DNA of 64,000 nt from Rhizobacter sp. OV335 (GCF_900142965.1 NZ_FRCQ01000026.1:44055-108054); one strand, 5' to 3'; shown: positions 22,000 through 31,753, counted from the stretch's first letter. Numbers and translations: made by a program. Notes: generated by a model not told the origin, from the sequence alone.

Positions 22000-23415
22000 G
22001 TGGCCGATTCGAAGTCGACGATCCTACCCCTGACGCTCTCCGGCCGGCCACAAGACCTGTGCGCCCGCCTGCTTTCTGCCGGCCCGGCCGCGCTGCTGGA
22101 GAGCAGCAAGCCGATGCGCGGCCTGTCCGGCTGGTCCTACCTGGCCGGGCCGCCGGCTGCCGTGCTCGAGACCGATGCCCACGCCACCACGTTGCGCGAC
22201 GCGCACGGCCACCTGCTCGACCACTGGAGCGACCCGTTCGACGCGCTGCGCGACGTGCTGGCCCGCACCGTGCTGCCGGCCGGCGACGCACGGCCCGCCG
22301 GCCTTGACTTCGCCGGTGGGTGGCTGGGCTGGCTCGGCTACGACCTCGCACGCCACGTCGAGCGGCTGCCGGTGCGGGCCGCGATCGACCCCGAGCTGCC
22401 GATGCTGCGATTGCTGTTGTGTGACCAGGTGCTGGCCCACGAGCACGCGACACAGCGCTGGTACGCCTGCCGCAGCCATTGGCCCGACCTGATCGCCGAC
22501 CCACGCGACGACGCCTGGCAGGCCCTGCTCGCCACCGCGGCAGGCCCGGCCCCGCGCGCGACGCAGTTCCGCGCCGGCGAGATGCGCTCGCGCACCCCGC
22601 CCGCGCGCTACCTGCAGCAGGCGCGCGAGGTGCTCGGGCTGATCGCGCAGGGCGACATCTTCCAGGCCAACCTGTCGCACCGCCTCGAGGGCGACTTCGA
22701 AGGCGACCCGTTCGCGCTGTACCGCACGCTCACCACGCTGAACCCGGCGCCGTTCGCCGCCTACCTGCCGCTGCCGCGCGGCGCGATCGCGAGCGTGTCG
22801 CCGGAGCGCTTCCTGCGGCTGGACGGCCGCGACGTCAGCGCGCGGCCGATCAAGGGCACGCGCAGCCGCGGCGCCGATGCGCAGGCCGACGCGCAGCAGC
22901 GCGCGGCGCTGGCCGCGAGCGTGAAGGACCGGGCCGAGAACCTGATGATCGTCGACCTGATGCGCAACGACCTGGGCCGCGTCGCGCAGGTCGGCAGCGT
23001 GCGGGTGGACGGCCTGTTCGAGATCGAGGCGCACCCGAGCGTGTTCCAGATGGTGTCGACGGTGCGGGCGCGGCTGCGCGACGGCACCGGCATCGCCGAG
23101 CTGCTTCGCGCCTGCTGGCCGCCGGGCTCGATGACCGGTGCGCCCAAGGTGCGCGCGATGGAGATCATCGAGGCACTGGAGCCGGTGCGCCGCGGGCCGT
23201 ACGCCGGCACCATCGGCTACTTCGACGCGGCCGGCGGCATGGACCTGTCGGTGGTGATCCGCACCGCGGTCGTGCACGACCAGCGGGTGATGGTGCAGGT
23301 CGGCGGCGCGATCGTCGCCGATTCCGACCCGCGCGAGGAGCTCGACGAGACGCTGGCCAAGGGCCGGCTGCTGTTGCATGCCTTGCGCGAGGGGTCGACA
23401 CTGCCGATTCAATGA
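22000..23415 (+). CDS. pabB: Aminodeoxychorismate synthase component I (PabB)
   Basis: About 471 residues. It contains the chorismate-binding domain with the PabB-type signature ARPIKGTRSRG (the Lys marks PabB rather than TrpE), VKDRAENLMIVDLMRNDLGRV, and WPPGSMTGAPKVRAMEIIEALEPVRRGPYAGTIGY (family core). It converts chorismate with ammonia from PabA to 4-amino-4-deoxychorismate for folate synthesis. No ATG is well placed; a GTG at 22000 gives a start just before the conserved N-terminus, with GTG at 21988 and ATG at 21937 as alternatives. The stop overlaps the next start (ATGA), coupling it to a nuclease-fold gene. Confidence 0.88.
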   Translation: MADSKSTILPLTLSGRPQDLCARLLSAGPAALLESSKPMRGLSGWSYLAGPPAAVLETDAHATTLRDAHGHLLDHWSDPFDALRDVLARTVLPAGDARPAGLDFAGGWLGWLGYDLARHVERLPVRAAIDPELPMLRLLLCDQVLAHEHATQRWYACRSHWPDLIADPRDDAWQALLATAAGPAPRATQFRAGEMRSRTPPARYLQQAREVLGLIAQGDIFQANLSHRLEGDFEGDPFALYRTLTTLNPAPFAAYLPLPRGAIASVSPERFLRLDGRDVSARPIKGTRSRGADAQADAQQRAALAASVKDRAENLMIVDLMRNDLGRVAQVGSVRVDGLFEIEAHPSVFQMVSTVRARLRDGTGIAELLRACWPPGSMTGAPKVRAMEIIEALEPVRRGPYAGTIGYFDAAGGMDLSVVIRTAVVHDQRVMVQVGGAIVADSDPREELDETLAKGRLLLHALREGSTLPIQ

Positions 23416-24140
23416 ACGCCACCGTGAGCCCAGCCAACCACCTGCTGACCGCCGTGCACCGCCGCCGCCTGCGCGAGGTGTGGCGCTCGGCCGGCTGGCC
23501 GTGCCAGGACCTGGTCGAGGTCGAGTTGCTGTTCCTCGGCCTGCTCGAACGGGTGCTCCAGGCCTCGGGCCACGAGACGCTGCGCGTCACCGAGGCCGGC
23601 ATCGCGGTGCTGGCCGAGACGCTGCAGCGCAACCGCGCGCGCCGCGATGCGCACGAGCAGCTGGTGGAGCGCGTCGCGCGCGAGATGACGCGCGCCGGCC
23701 GCCTCGCGTGGCGCGGGCTGTCGGTGCGCGCGAAGGTCGACGAGGGCTGGGTGATGGCGATGCCCGACGTGTTCTCGATCCGCCACACCACCGTCGAGGC
23801 CTACCTCGAACCGATCGTCCATGAGATCAAGGTGCAGCGCAGCGACCTGCTGTCCGACCTGCGCCGCGCCGCCAAGCGCGCGGCCTACCTGCAGCTGAGC
23901 AGCGAGTGCTGGTACGTGCTGGCCGAAGGCATCGCGCGCGCCGACGAGATCCCGCCCGAATGCGGCGTGCTGGTGGCGCGCGGCGATGGGCTCGAGGTCG
24001 AACGCGCCGCGCCGCGGCGGCCGATGCGCATGCCCTTCCACCTGTGGATGGCGCTCGCGCGCGCGACGCCGCTCGAAGGCTGGCGCGACGAGGACGCGCA
24101 GGCGCACCTGGGGGCGCAGCCTTCGTTGCCAGGCGAATAA
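23412..24140 (+). CDS. Predicted PD-(D/E)XK nuclease-fold protein (MmcB-like)
   Basis: A 242-residue protein. A nuclease-like pattern is visible in the middle: MPDVFSIRHTTVEAYLEP then IVHEIKVQRSDLLSDLRRAAKRAAYLQLSSECWYVL, giving PD...E-x-K, and EIPPECGVLVARGDGLEV. This resembles MmcB-type DNA-repair proteins, where an ExK strand is followed by a Tyr/Leu-rich helix and a strand ending in a glycine-rich turn. The first about 100 residues are helical and basic. The start overlaps the pabB stop. Function is inferred from motif spacing only; no close homologue can be named. Confidence 0.5.
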   Translation: MNATVSPANHLLTAVHRRRLREVWRSAGWPCQDLVEVELLFLGLLERVLQASGHETLRVTEAGIAVLAETLQRNRARRDAHEQLVERVAREMTRAGRLAWRGLSVRAKVDEGWVMAMPDVFSIRHTTVEAYLEPIVHEIKVQRSDLLSDLRRAAKRAAYLQLSSECWYVLAEGIARADEIPPECGVLVARGDGLEVERAAPRRPMRMPFHLWMALARATPLEGWRDEDAQAHLGAQPSLPGE

Positions 24141-24208
24141 GGTCTGTCGGATTTCGAGGATCGATCCATCGCGGATGCGCCACACTGGACGTCTTGCGCC
24201 CGGGAGAC

Positions 24209-25828
24209 ATGCCCATGAGAACCTACCCGCCCTTCGCGATCCTGAGCTTGCTGGCCGTGCTGGCCGCCTGCTCCCGGCAGGAAGCCCCGCCTCTGGCCGC
24301 TGCCACCGCCGTCCCCATCGTCGGCGCCGCCAGCGCGCCGCACGACGCGCCCGGGATTGCGTGGCGCCAGGCCGCAAGCGACGCCGATGTCGATGCCGCC
24401 TTCGCCGACGCGAAATCCGCGAACAAGCCGGTCTTCGTCTACTGGGGCGCCAAGTGGTGCCCGCCGTGCAACCAGGTCAAGGCCACGCTCTTCAACCGGC
24501 AGGATTTCATCGAGCGCTCGCGCGCCTTCGTGCCGGTCTACATCGACGGCGACAGCCCGGGTGCACAGAAACTCGGCAGCCGGTTCGCGGTGCGCGGCTA
24601 CCCGACGATGGTGCTGTTCAACCCGGCGGGCGCCGAGGTGACGCGCCTGCCCGGCGAGGTCGACGCCGCGCAGTACACGCAGGTGCTGACGCTCGGCATC
24701 AGCGCGCAGCGGCCGGTGAAGGCGGTGCTCGCCGATGCGCGCACCGGCAGCGCGGGCCTGTCGGCCAACGACTGGAAGCTGCTCGCGTTCTACTCGTGGG
24801 AGACCGACGAGCAGCAGGTGCTGCCGAAGGCGCAGTCGGTCGCCGTGCTGCGCCAGCTCGCGCAGGGCTGCCCGGCCGACCAGCCGGAGACCTCGCAGCG
24901 GCTGCTGCTGAAGGCGCTGACCGCCGGCGACGCGGCGCAGGTGAAGGCGACGCCGGCCGACCGCGAGCGTGTGCTCGCGCTGCTGGCAGATCCGGCCGCC
25001 GCCCGCGCGCAGATGGACGTGCTGACCGTCAGCGCCGCCGACCTGGTGCGGGTGCTGTCGGCCCCGAAGACGCCGGCGCGCCCGCAGCTGCTGGCCGCCT
25101 TCGACGGCGCGCTGAAGGGCTTGCAGGCCGATGCGACGCTGTCGCGCGCCGACCGGCTGACCGCTCTGATCGCACGCGTCGACCTGGCCCGCATCGATCT
25201 TGCGAAGGACGCCCCGCCGGCGCTGCCAGAGGCGCTGCTGGCCGAGGTGCGCGAGCAGTCGGCGCGCGCCGACCGCGAGATCACCGACGGCTACGAGCGC
25301 CAGGCGGTGATCACCAGCGCAGCCGACATGCTGGAGATGGCCGGCCTGCTGGACGAGTCGGACGCGCTGCTGAAAGCCAACCTCGCGAAGAGCCATTCGC
25401 CGTACTACCTGATGCTCGGGCTGGCTTCCAACGCGAAGAAGCGGGGCGACAAGGCCGGCGCGCTGCACTGGTACGAAGAATCGTTCGAGAAGAGCGAAGG
25501 CCCGGCAACCCGGCTGCAATGGGGCGCGCGCTACCTGGCGGCGCTGGTCGACCTGTCGCCGCAGGACGATGCGCGCATCGAGCGCGCCGCGCAGCAGCTC
25601 TTCACCGAAGCCGCCGGACAGCCGGGTGCCTTCTACGAGCGCAGCGGCCGCTCGCTGCAGCGCGCCAGCGACAAGCTGCTGGCCTGGCAGCGCACGCCCG
25701 GCCAGCGCGCGGCGGTCAAGCGGCTGCAGGCGCAACTCGACGCCGCGTGCCGGCAGCTGCCCGACGGCGACAGCCAGCGCGCCACCTGCGACGCGCTGCT
25801 GAAGACACCGGCCCGCAAGACGACCTGA
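24209..25828 (+). CDS. Thioredoxin-fold lipoprotein with helical repeat C-terminus
   Basis: About 539 residues. A lipoprotein signal (LLAVLAACSRQ) leads to a thioredoxin domain with the redox-active motif WGAKWCPPCNQVKATLF and the cis-Pro loop RGYPTMVLF. The remaining about 350 residues are Ala/Leu-rich and helical, with TPR-like features (ADMLEMAGLLDESDALLKANLAKS, GDKAGALHWYEESFEKSEG). It should face the periplasm and act as a disulfide reductase or isomerase for envelope proteins. ATG at 24209 (with another at 24215) follows CGGGAGA. A 10-bp palindrome GGATCGATCC (24158-24167) lies upstream. No DsbD-like partner is nearby. Confidence 0.75.
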   Translation: MPMRTYPPFAILSLLAVLAACSRQEAPPLAAATAVPIVGAASAPHDAPGIAWRQAASDADVDAAFADAKSANKPVFVYWGAKWCPPCNQVKATLFNRQDFIERSRAFVPVYIDGDSPGAQKLGSRFAVRGYPTMVLFNPAGAEVTRLPGEVDAAQYTQVLTLGISAQRPVKAVLADARTGSAGLSANDWKLLAFYSWETDEQQVLPKAQSVAVLRQLAQGCPADQPETSQRLLLKALTAGDAAQVKATPADRERVLALLADPAAARAQMDVLTVSAADLVRVLSAPKTPARPQLLAAFDGALKGLQADATLSRADRLTALIARVDLARIDLAKDAPPALPEALLAEVREQSARADREITDGYERQAVITSAADMLEMAGLLDESDALLKANLAKSHSPYYLMLGLASNAKKRGDKAGALHWYEESFEKSEGPATRLQWGARYLAALVDLSPQDDARIERAAQQLFTEAAGQPGAFYERSGRSLQRASDKLLAWQRTPGQRAAVKRLQAQLDAACRQLPDGDSQRATCDALLKTPARKTT

Positions 25829-25838
25829 GGCCCGGTCG

Positions 25839-26213
25839 CTATTTGTTGGCGGCCGCCTTCTTGCGGGCGCCCAGCTGCAACTCGTAGCGGGCGCCCTTGT
25901 CGCGGTCGGCGAACTGCAGCGTGTCGCCTTGCCAGGCGTAGTCGGCGCTGAACTCGTCGAGCTGCATGCTGCCCTGCGTCAGCACCACGTCGAGCTGGCT
26001 GCTGTGCAGCTTCAGCCGGTAGACGATGTCGCTGAGCTGCACGCGCACCTGCTGGCGGCTGCGCCAGTCGACCTGCGCCGGGCCGCAGGTGGGCGCGGCG
26101 TCCGACAGCGCGACGCACAGCTGCCCGTCGTATCGGCCGGGTGCGGGGGCGGCATGGGCCGCCACCGCCACCACGGCGCACCAGCACGCGAAAACGCTTC
26201 GGAGATGAATCAC
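25839..26213 (-). CDS. Small secreted protein of unknown function
   Basis: A 124-residue protein starting at GTG 26213, which overlaps the GST stop by four bases (GTGA). It has a signal peptide (FACWCAVVAVAAHAAPAP) and a short beta-rich mature part with two cysteines (GQLCVALSDAAPTCGPAQVDWRSRQQVRVQLSDIVYRL). The C-terminus is basic (LGARKKAAANK). I recognise no family. It converges on the thioredoxin-fold gene, with about ten bases between the stops. Confidence 0.65.
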   Translation of the reverse strand: MIHLRSVFACWCAVVAVAAHAAPAPGRYDGQLCVALSDAAPTCGPAQVDWRSRQQVRVQLSDIVYRLKLHSSQLDVVLTQGSMQLDEFSADYAWQGDTLQFADRDKGARYELQLGARKKAAANK

Positions 26214-26815
26214 GTCAAGCCTTCCGCCTTCAGCGCGTCTTGCACGGCAGGGCGCGCGCCGACTCGCTCCACATACGCCGACACGTTCGCCAGCCCACCG
26301 AGCTCGACACCCACGCGCGGTGCCCAGCGGCTCACGGTGAAGAGGTAGGCGTCGGCGATGCTGAAGTGCTCGCCCATCAGGTAGGCCTTGCCGCTCAGCT
26401 GGCCGTCGAGCCAGGCGAAGCGGCCCTGCAGCTTGGTGCGCATCACCGCCTTCGCCTCTTCCGGCATCGCCGGATTGAACAGCACGCCGAAGCCCTTGTG
26501 CAACTCGCTGGTGATGAAGTTCAGCCACTCCTGCACCCGGTAGCGCAGCATCGTGCCGTTGGCCGGCACCAGGTTCTTCGTCGGCACCTGGTCGGCGATG
26601 AACTGCAGGATCACCGGGCCCTCGGTCAGCCGCTCGCCGGTGTCGAGTTCCAGCAGCGGCACATAGCCCTTCGGGCTGATCGTGTAGTAATCGGTGCCGT
26701 CGGCGAGCTGGTGCGTCTTGGTGCTGGCCAGCACCGGTTCGAAGGCGAGGCCGGCCTCGCGCAGCACGATGTGGGGCGACAGCGAGCAGGCGCCGGGGCT
26801 GTAGTAGAGCTTCAT
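26210..26815 (-). CDS. Glutathione S-transferase, beta class
   Basis: A 201-residue cytosolic GST. The N-terminal thioredoxin-like domain begins MKLYYSPGACSLSPHIVLREAG, with Cys10 and Ser11 as in bacterial beta-class enzymes; ISPKGYVPLLELDTGERLTEGPVILQFIAD is the glutathione-binding cis-Pro/Ser region. The C-terminal helical domain has YLMGEHFSIADAYLFTVSRW, the GST N-capping box. It conjugates or reduces electrophiles with glutathione. It is divergent from the glutaredoxin-like gene at 26945, so both glutathione-dependent proteins may share a control region (26816-26944). Confidence 0.93.
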   Translation of the reverse strand: MKLYYSPGACSLSPHIVLREAGLAFEPVLASTKTHQLADGTDYYTISPKGYVPLLELDTGERLTEGPVILQFIADQVPTKNLVPANGTMLRYRVQEWLNFITSELHKGFGVLFNPAMPEEAKAVMRTKLQGRFAWLDGQLSGKAYLMGEHFSIADAYLFTVSRWAPRVGVELGGLANVSAYVERVGARPAVQDALKAEGLT

Positions 26816-26944
26816 GATGAAACCTTCGTCGGGGTGGCGGACCCCGGTATTACACAGCGTGCGTGCGGCCGGCGCCATCGGGGCCGAGGAGGTGCCCGTG
26901 TCGGCTAATCTCCCGCCTTTGCACCGAAGTGCACTGGAGCCCGC

Positions 26945-27313
26945 ATGCCGCGCCAAGTCCTTGAAGAATCCCGATTGCACCCGGCGATCCGCGAGAAGGT
27001 CGCGACGCTGAACGCGGACATCGTCCACAACGTGCAGGCCGCCGCCGCGTCGAACCCGGTGCTGGTGGTCGGCATGGCGCAGAACCCGCACTGCCGCGGC
27101 GTGCGCCGGGCGCTCGAAGCCGTCGGCATCGCGCACCACTACCTGGAGTACGGCAGCTATTTCAGCCTGTGGCGGCGCCGCGCGGCGCTGAAGATGTGGA
27201 CCGGCTGGCCGACCTTCCCGATGGTGTTCGTCAAGGGCACGCTGGTCGGCGGGCAGACCGACGTGCAGCGGCTGATCGACAGCGGCGAGCTGAAGCGGCT
27301 GCTGGGCGAATGA
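26945..27313 (+). CDS. Monothiol glutaredoxin-related protein
   Basis: A 122-residue protein with a C-terminal glutaredoxin fold: VLVVGMAQNPHCRGVRRALEAVGI holds the single cysteine in place of the CGFS motif of Grx4, and GWPTFPMVFVKGTLVGGQTDVQRLIDSGEL is the cis-Pro and glutathione-binding part. The N-terminal 35 residues (EESRLHPAIREKVATLNADIVHNVQAAAAS) are an added helical segment seen in a Burkholderiales-type subfamily. Role is probably glutathione-dependent redox or Fe-S handling; the altered active site makes this uncertain. The stop overlaps the hydrolase start. Confidence 0.75.
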   Translation: MPRQVLEESRLHPAIREKVATLNADIVHNVQAAAASNPVLVVGMAQNPHCRGVRRALEAVGIAHHYLEYGSYFSLWRRRAALKMWTGWPTFPMVFVKGTLVGGQTDVQRLIDSGELKRLLGE

Positions 27314-28778
27314 CCCGCACGCTGCTTGCCGCGGCGCTGGCTGCCCTGCTCGCCGTTGCGGCCGTGCCGGCCCGCGCCGCCGACGAGGCGACGACGCCCT
27401 GCCGCGTGGCCGGCCTGCGCAACGAGGTGCGCTGCGGCCAGGTGCGGCGCCCGCTCGATCCGGCCCGGCCGGCGGGTCCGCAGATCGACGTGCACTACGT
27501 TGTCGTGCCGGCGATGGCCCGGCGCAAGCTGCCCGACCCGGTGTTCCTGCTGGCGGGCGGGCCGGGCCAGAGCGCGATCACGCTGGCCGGCAGCGTGATG
27601 CCGCTGTTCCAGCGCCTGAACAACCGGCGCGACATCGTGTTCGTCGACCAGCGCGGCACCGGCCGCTCGGCGCCGCTCGCCTGCGACGACGGGCCCGAAC
27701 CGGGACTGGCCGGCGAGGCCGACCCGGCCCGGCAGTTCGCCCGCATGGCCGCCTGCCGCGACCGCCTCGCGGCGCGCGCCCCGCTCGCCGCGCCAGCCGA
27801 CCTCGGCTTCTTCACGACCACGCTCGCGATGCAGGACCTCGATGCCGTGCGGGCACAACTGGGCGCACCGCGCATCGACCTGGTCGGCGCGTCGTACGGC
27901 ACGCGGGCCGCGCTGGAGTACCAGCGCCAGTTCCCGGACCGCCTGCGGCGCAGCGTGCTCGACGGCGTCGCGCCACCCGACATGGTGCTGCCGGTCAGCT
28001 TCTCGACCGATGGCCAGCAGGCCTTCGATTCGCTGCTCGCCGCCTGCGAGGCCGAGGCCGCCTGCACGCGCGCGCATCCAGCGCTGCGTGCCGACTGGAA
28101 GGCGCTGCTCGCCGGACTGCCGCGCGAGGTCGGCGTTCCGCATCCGCTGAGCGGGCGCATCGAACGCTTCATGCTGACGCGCGAGATGGTGCTGGGGGCG
28201 GTGCGCGGCACGCTGTATGCACCGTGGATCGCCGCCGCGTTGCCGAGCGCGCTGCACGACGCAGCGCAGGGCCGCTTCGAAGGCCTGGTCGGGCTGGGTG
28301 GCTTGCTGAGTGCGCGCAAGGGTATGGGCCTCGCGATGGGCATGCATTTCAGCGTCGTCTGCGCGGAAGACGCGCCGCGCATGGCCCAGGCCAGCGACCC
28401 GCCCGGCGCCGACTTCGGCCGCACGCTCGGCGCTCTGTACGCACGCGTCTGCGCCGACTGGCCGCGCGGCGCGGTGCCCGACTCCTTCTACCGCTTGTCG
28501 GTCAGCGCGACGCCGGTGCTGCTGCTGAGCGGCGGGCTGGACCCGATCACGCCGCCACGCCATGCCGACCGCGTCGCCCGCGCGCTCGGGGCGCAGGCGC
28601 GCTCGGTGGTGGTGCCGAACGCCGGCCACGGCGTGATGGGCGTCGGCTGCGCGCGCGACCTGATCCAGCGCTTCATCGACGCGGCCGACGACGCCGCGGC
28701 ACTCGCGCTCGACACCACCTGCCTGGTCGCGGTGCCACGTCCGCCGGCCTTCGTGCCGCTGCAACCCGGAGCGCCGAC

Positions 28779-28782
<4 letters not shown>
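27310..28782 (+). CDS. Exported alpha/beta hydrolase, peptidase family S33-like
   Basis: A 490-residue protein with a signal peptide (LLAAALAALLAVAAVPARA). Catalytic elements of a prolyl-aminopeptidase-type hydrolase are present: oxyanion region FLLAGGPGQS, the DQRGTGRS turn, the nucleophile elbow LVGASYGTRAALEYQRQFP, the acid in LLLSGGLDPITPP and the His in NAGHGVMG. The C-terminal TAP-like cap matches tripeptidyl aminopeptidases. It likely cleaves N-terminal residues from small peptides in the periplasm. Both ends overlap neighbours by ATGA, placing it in the glutaredoxin-hydrolase-ABC operon; the ABC pair may export a substrate or product related to it. Confidence 0.82.
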
Positions 28783-29554
<772 letters not shown>

Positions 29555-29558
<4 letters not shown>

Positions 29559-30727
29559 GCGGCCTGTCGTTGCTGGCCATCGTGCTGCGCAAGGAGCTGG
29601 CCGATGCGCTGCGCGACCGCCGCACGCTGATCGTCGTGCTCATCTCCAGCGTGCTGCTCGGACCGCTGGTGCTGGTCGCGCTGTCGGGCCTGATCGCGAC
29701 GCTGGAGGCGCAGGCCGAGAAGCGCGAGGTCGTCGTCGCCGGCATCGAGCATGCGCCGGCGCTGCGCAACTTCATCGAACGGCAGAGCTACGTCGTGACG
29801 CCTGCCCCGGCCGACTACGAGGCGAAGCTGCGGGCGCAGAAGCTCGGCGACCCGGTGCTGGTGATCCCGCCCGGCTTCGAGGCCGCGCTGGTGCGCGGCG
29901 AGCAGCCGGTGCTGCAGATCGTCTCCGACACCGGCAACAAGGCGGCCGAAGCCGGTGCCGGCCGCGTGCAGAGGCTGCTGGCGGCGTACGCCCGCGAGCG
30001 CGGCACGCTGAGCCTCGCGCTGCGCGGCGTGTCGCCACAGCTGCTGGAGCCGATGCAGGTCGAGGAGCACGACCTCGCCAGCGCGCAGGGCCGCGCCGCG
30101 CAGCTCACCGGCATGCTGCCGTTCTTCGTGATCATGGCGGTGGTCTACGGCGCGCTGAATTCCGCGCTCGACACGACTGCCGGCGAGCGCGAGCGCGGGT
30201 CGCTGGAGCCGCTGCTGGCCAACCCGGCGCCGCGCTGGGCGCTGGTCGGCGGCAAATGGGGCGCGGTGTTCGCGCTCGCGATGCTGATCGCGGTGCTGTG
30301 CTGCCTGAGCTTCCTGCCGGCGCAGTGGCTGCTGCGCAGCGACACGCTGCAGGCGATGTTCCAGTTCGGCTGGGTCGAGGCGCTGCTGTTCATCGCGTTG
30401 CTGCTGCCGCTGGCGGCGGCGCTGTCGGCCTTGCTGATGGCGGTGGCGATCCGCTGCAAGACCTTCAAGGAAGCGCAGGCGAACAGCACGGTGGTGGTGC
30501 TGGCGGCCTCGCTGCTGCCGCTGATGACCCTCTTCAACCAGGGCGGCGAGGCCTGGTGGCACGCGTGGGTGCCGGGCCTCGCGCAGTTCACGCTGATGAC
30601 GCGCGTGCTGAAGGGCGAGGTGCTGGCGATGCAGCCGATCGCGATCTCGCTGGCCGTGTGCACCGTGCTGACGGTGGTGAGCGTCGTCTTCGTCGCGCGG
30701 CACCTGCGCGCCGCGGCCGTCCGCTAG
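29555..30727 (+). CDS. ABC transporter permease, NatB/ABC-2 type
   Basis: A 390-residue membrane protein. One N-terminal transmembrane helix (LIVVLISSVLLGPLVLVALSGL) is followed by a large extracytoplasmic domain of about 150 residues and then five helices from about residue 185 (GMLPFFVIMAVVYGALNSAL, FALAMLIAVLCCLSFL, ALLFIALLLPLAAALSALLMAVAI and others). The element DTTAGERERGSLEPLLANP is the typical ABC-2 coupling motif. It pairs with the NatA-like ATPase as an exporter; NatAB in Bacillus exports sodium, but the substrate here is unknown. Confidence 0.87.
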
Positions 30728-30764
30728 AGATGACGACGCCCCGGACGGCGGGCATCATGTCGGG

Positions 30765-31247
30765 ATGAGCACTGCACCCCTTTCCCTCGACGCGCTGCAA
30801 TGGCGCTTCTGCCGCTTCGACGAACTCTCGCTGCGCGAGCTGCACGACATCTACATGACGCGCCAGCAGGTCTTCTCGGTCGAACAGAACTGCGCGTACC
30901 TCGATGTCGACGGCCATGACGAAGCGGCATGGCACCTGGCCGCGTGGTTGCCTTCGCAGCGCCAGCCGCTGGCATACGCGCGGCTGCTGCCGCCTGGCGC
31001 GAAGTATGTGGAGCCGTCGATCGGACGGGTGATCACCGGCGAGGCCGCGCGCGGGCTGGGCCTGGGCCGCGAGCTGGTGCGGCGCGCGATCGCGCATGCG
31101 CGCGAGGTGCTGCCCGGACACGGGATCCGCATCTCGGCGCAGTCGCGCCTGGAGGCGTTCTACGCGAGCTTCGGGTTCGAGGTGGTTGGCGAGCGCTACA
31201 TGGAAGACGGGATCCCGCACACCGAGATGGTGCTGGCAGCGGGCTGA
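30765..31247 (+). CDS. elaA: GNAT-family N-acetyltransferase, ElaA-like
   Basis: A 160-residue protein. The ElaA hallmarks are RQQVFSVEQNCAYLDVDGHDEAAWHLAAW near the N-terminus and the acetyl-CoA-binding loop GEAARGLGLGRELVRRAIAHA. FYASFGFEVVGERYMEDGIPHTEMVL is the C-terminal GNAT strand pair. ElaA substrates are not established. LuxI autoinducer synthases share this fold, but this protein has the ElaA pattern, not the LuxI one. It stands 37 bases after the ABC permease and converges with the hypothetical gene at 31261. Confidence 0.85.
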   Translation: MSTAPLSLDALQWRFCRFDELSLRELHDIYMTRQQVFSVEQNCAYLDVDGHDEAAWHLAAWLPSQRQPLAYARLLPPGAKYVEPSIGRVITGEAARGLGLGRELVRRAIAHAREVLPGHGIRISAQSRLEAFYASFGFEVVGERYMEDGIPHTEMVLAAG

Positions 31248-31260
31248 CGCGGCGCGACCC

Positions 31261-31632
31261 TCACGCCGCGCGGTCCAGTGCCCGCTGCACCTCGTTCTGC
31301 CACGGCAGCGTGTGCACGATCTCGTTGAGCCGCATCGCCACTTCCATGCCGCTGAGCTTCTCGCCGCCGGCGCCCAGCAGCTGCAGGTTGGTGATCAGGC
31401 CGAGCGGGTCGGCCATCGCGACGATGCCTTGCTCGAGCTGGACCCAGTCCCAGGCCACGCCGGCCGCGCCTTCGGAGAGTGGCCCGCCCCACAGCGTCTG
31501 GCCGGTGCTCGGGCCGTCGTCATCACCGGGATTCAGCACGCGGGTGCCCAGGTGAACGAAGTGAAGATCGGGGGTGCTGTCCGCTTGCCACTTGACGGGT
31601 GGCCAGGCGTAGATGGTCCATGCAGGCGTCAT
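31261..31632 (-). CDS. Hypothetical cytoplasmic protein, divergent from the LuxR gene
   Basis: A 123-residue protein from the ATG at 31632; the frame is open to 31686 but those extra residues lie in A+T-rich regulatory DNA. It has no signal peptide or membrane segment. Recognisable stretches are TIYAWPPVKWQAD, HLGTRVLNPGDDDG and WDWVQLEQGIVAMADPLGLITNLQLL, Trp- and acid-rich. No family was recognised. It is divergent from the LuxR-type gene, and the three tandem lux-type boxes (31702-31753) lie about 70 bases upstream of its start, so it may be a second target of that regulator. Confidence 0.65.
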   Translation of the reverse strand: MTPAWTIYAWPPVKWQADSTPDLHFVHLGTRVLNPGDDDGPSTGQTLWGGPLSEGAAGVAWDWVQLEQGIVAMADPLGLITNLQLLGAGGEKLSGMEVAMRLNEIVHTLPWQNEVQRALDRAA

Positions 31633-31665
31633 AGCGGTTGATCGTGTTGATCCCTGAGTTTTGTG

Positions 31666-31675
31666 ATTGGCCAAT
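31666..31675. promoter_or_regulatory. Perfect 10-bp palindrome ATTGGCCAAT
   Basis: ATTGGCCAAT lies in the divergent region between the hypothetical gene and the LuxR gene, 27 bases before the first lux-type box. It could be a second regulator site controlling either direction. Nothing else identifies it. Confidence 0.3.
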
Positions 31676-31701
31676 AATGTGGTCAAGTCCAGGGCACGCC
31701 A

Positions 31702-31753
31702 AGCTGTAAACCTTGCCAGCTGTAATTTCTGTCAGCTGTAAGACCTGTCAGGT
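31702..31753 (+). promoter_or_regulatory. Three overlapping lux-type boxes in 16-bp register
   Basis: Three 20-bp sites with the core CTG-N10-CAG occupy 31702-31721, 31718-31737 and 31734-31753. Each begins AGCTGTAA and shares its last four bases (AGCT) with the first four of the next, giving an exact 16-bp period. The first two end in CAGCT (inverted copy of AGCTG), the third in CAGGT as in the classical lux box. The array ends 48 bases before the LuxR start codon. Sixteen base pairs is about one and a half helix turns, so neighbouring boxes face opposite sides of the DNA and cannot easily be filled at once by the same face. Autoregulation is likely. Confidence 0.75.

Noticed and set aside
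30765..31247. GNAT gene near the LuxR gene considered as an autoinducer synthase
   Set aside because: LuxI enzymes share the fold, but this protein has the ElaA N-terminal block and the acetyl-CoA loop, not the LuxI pattern.
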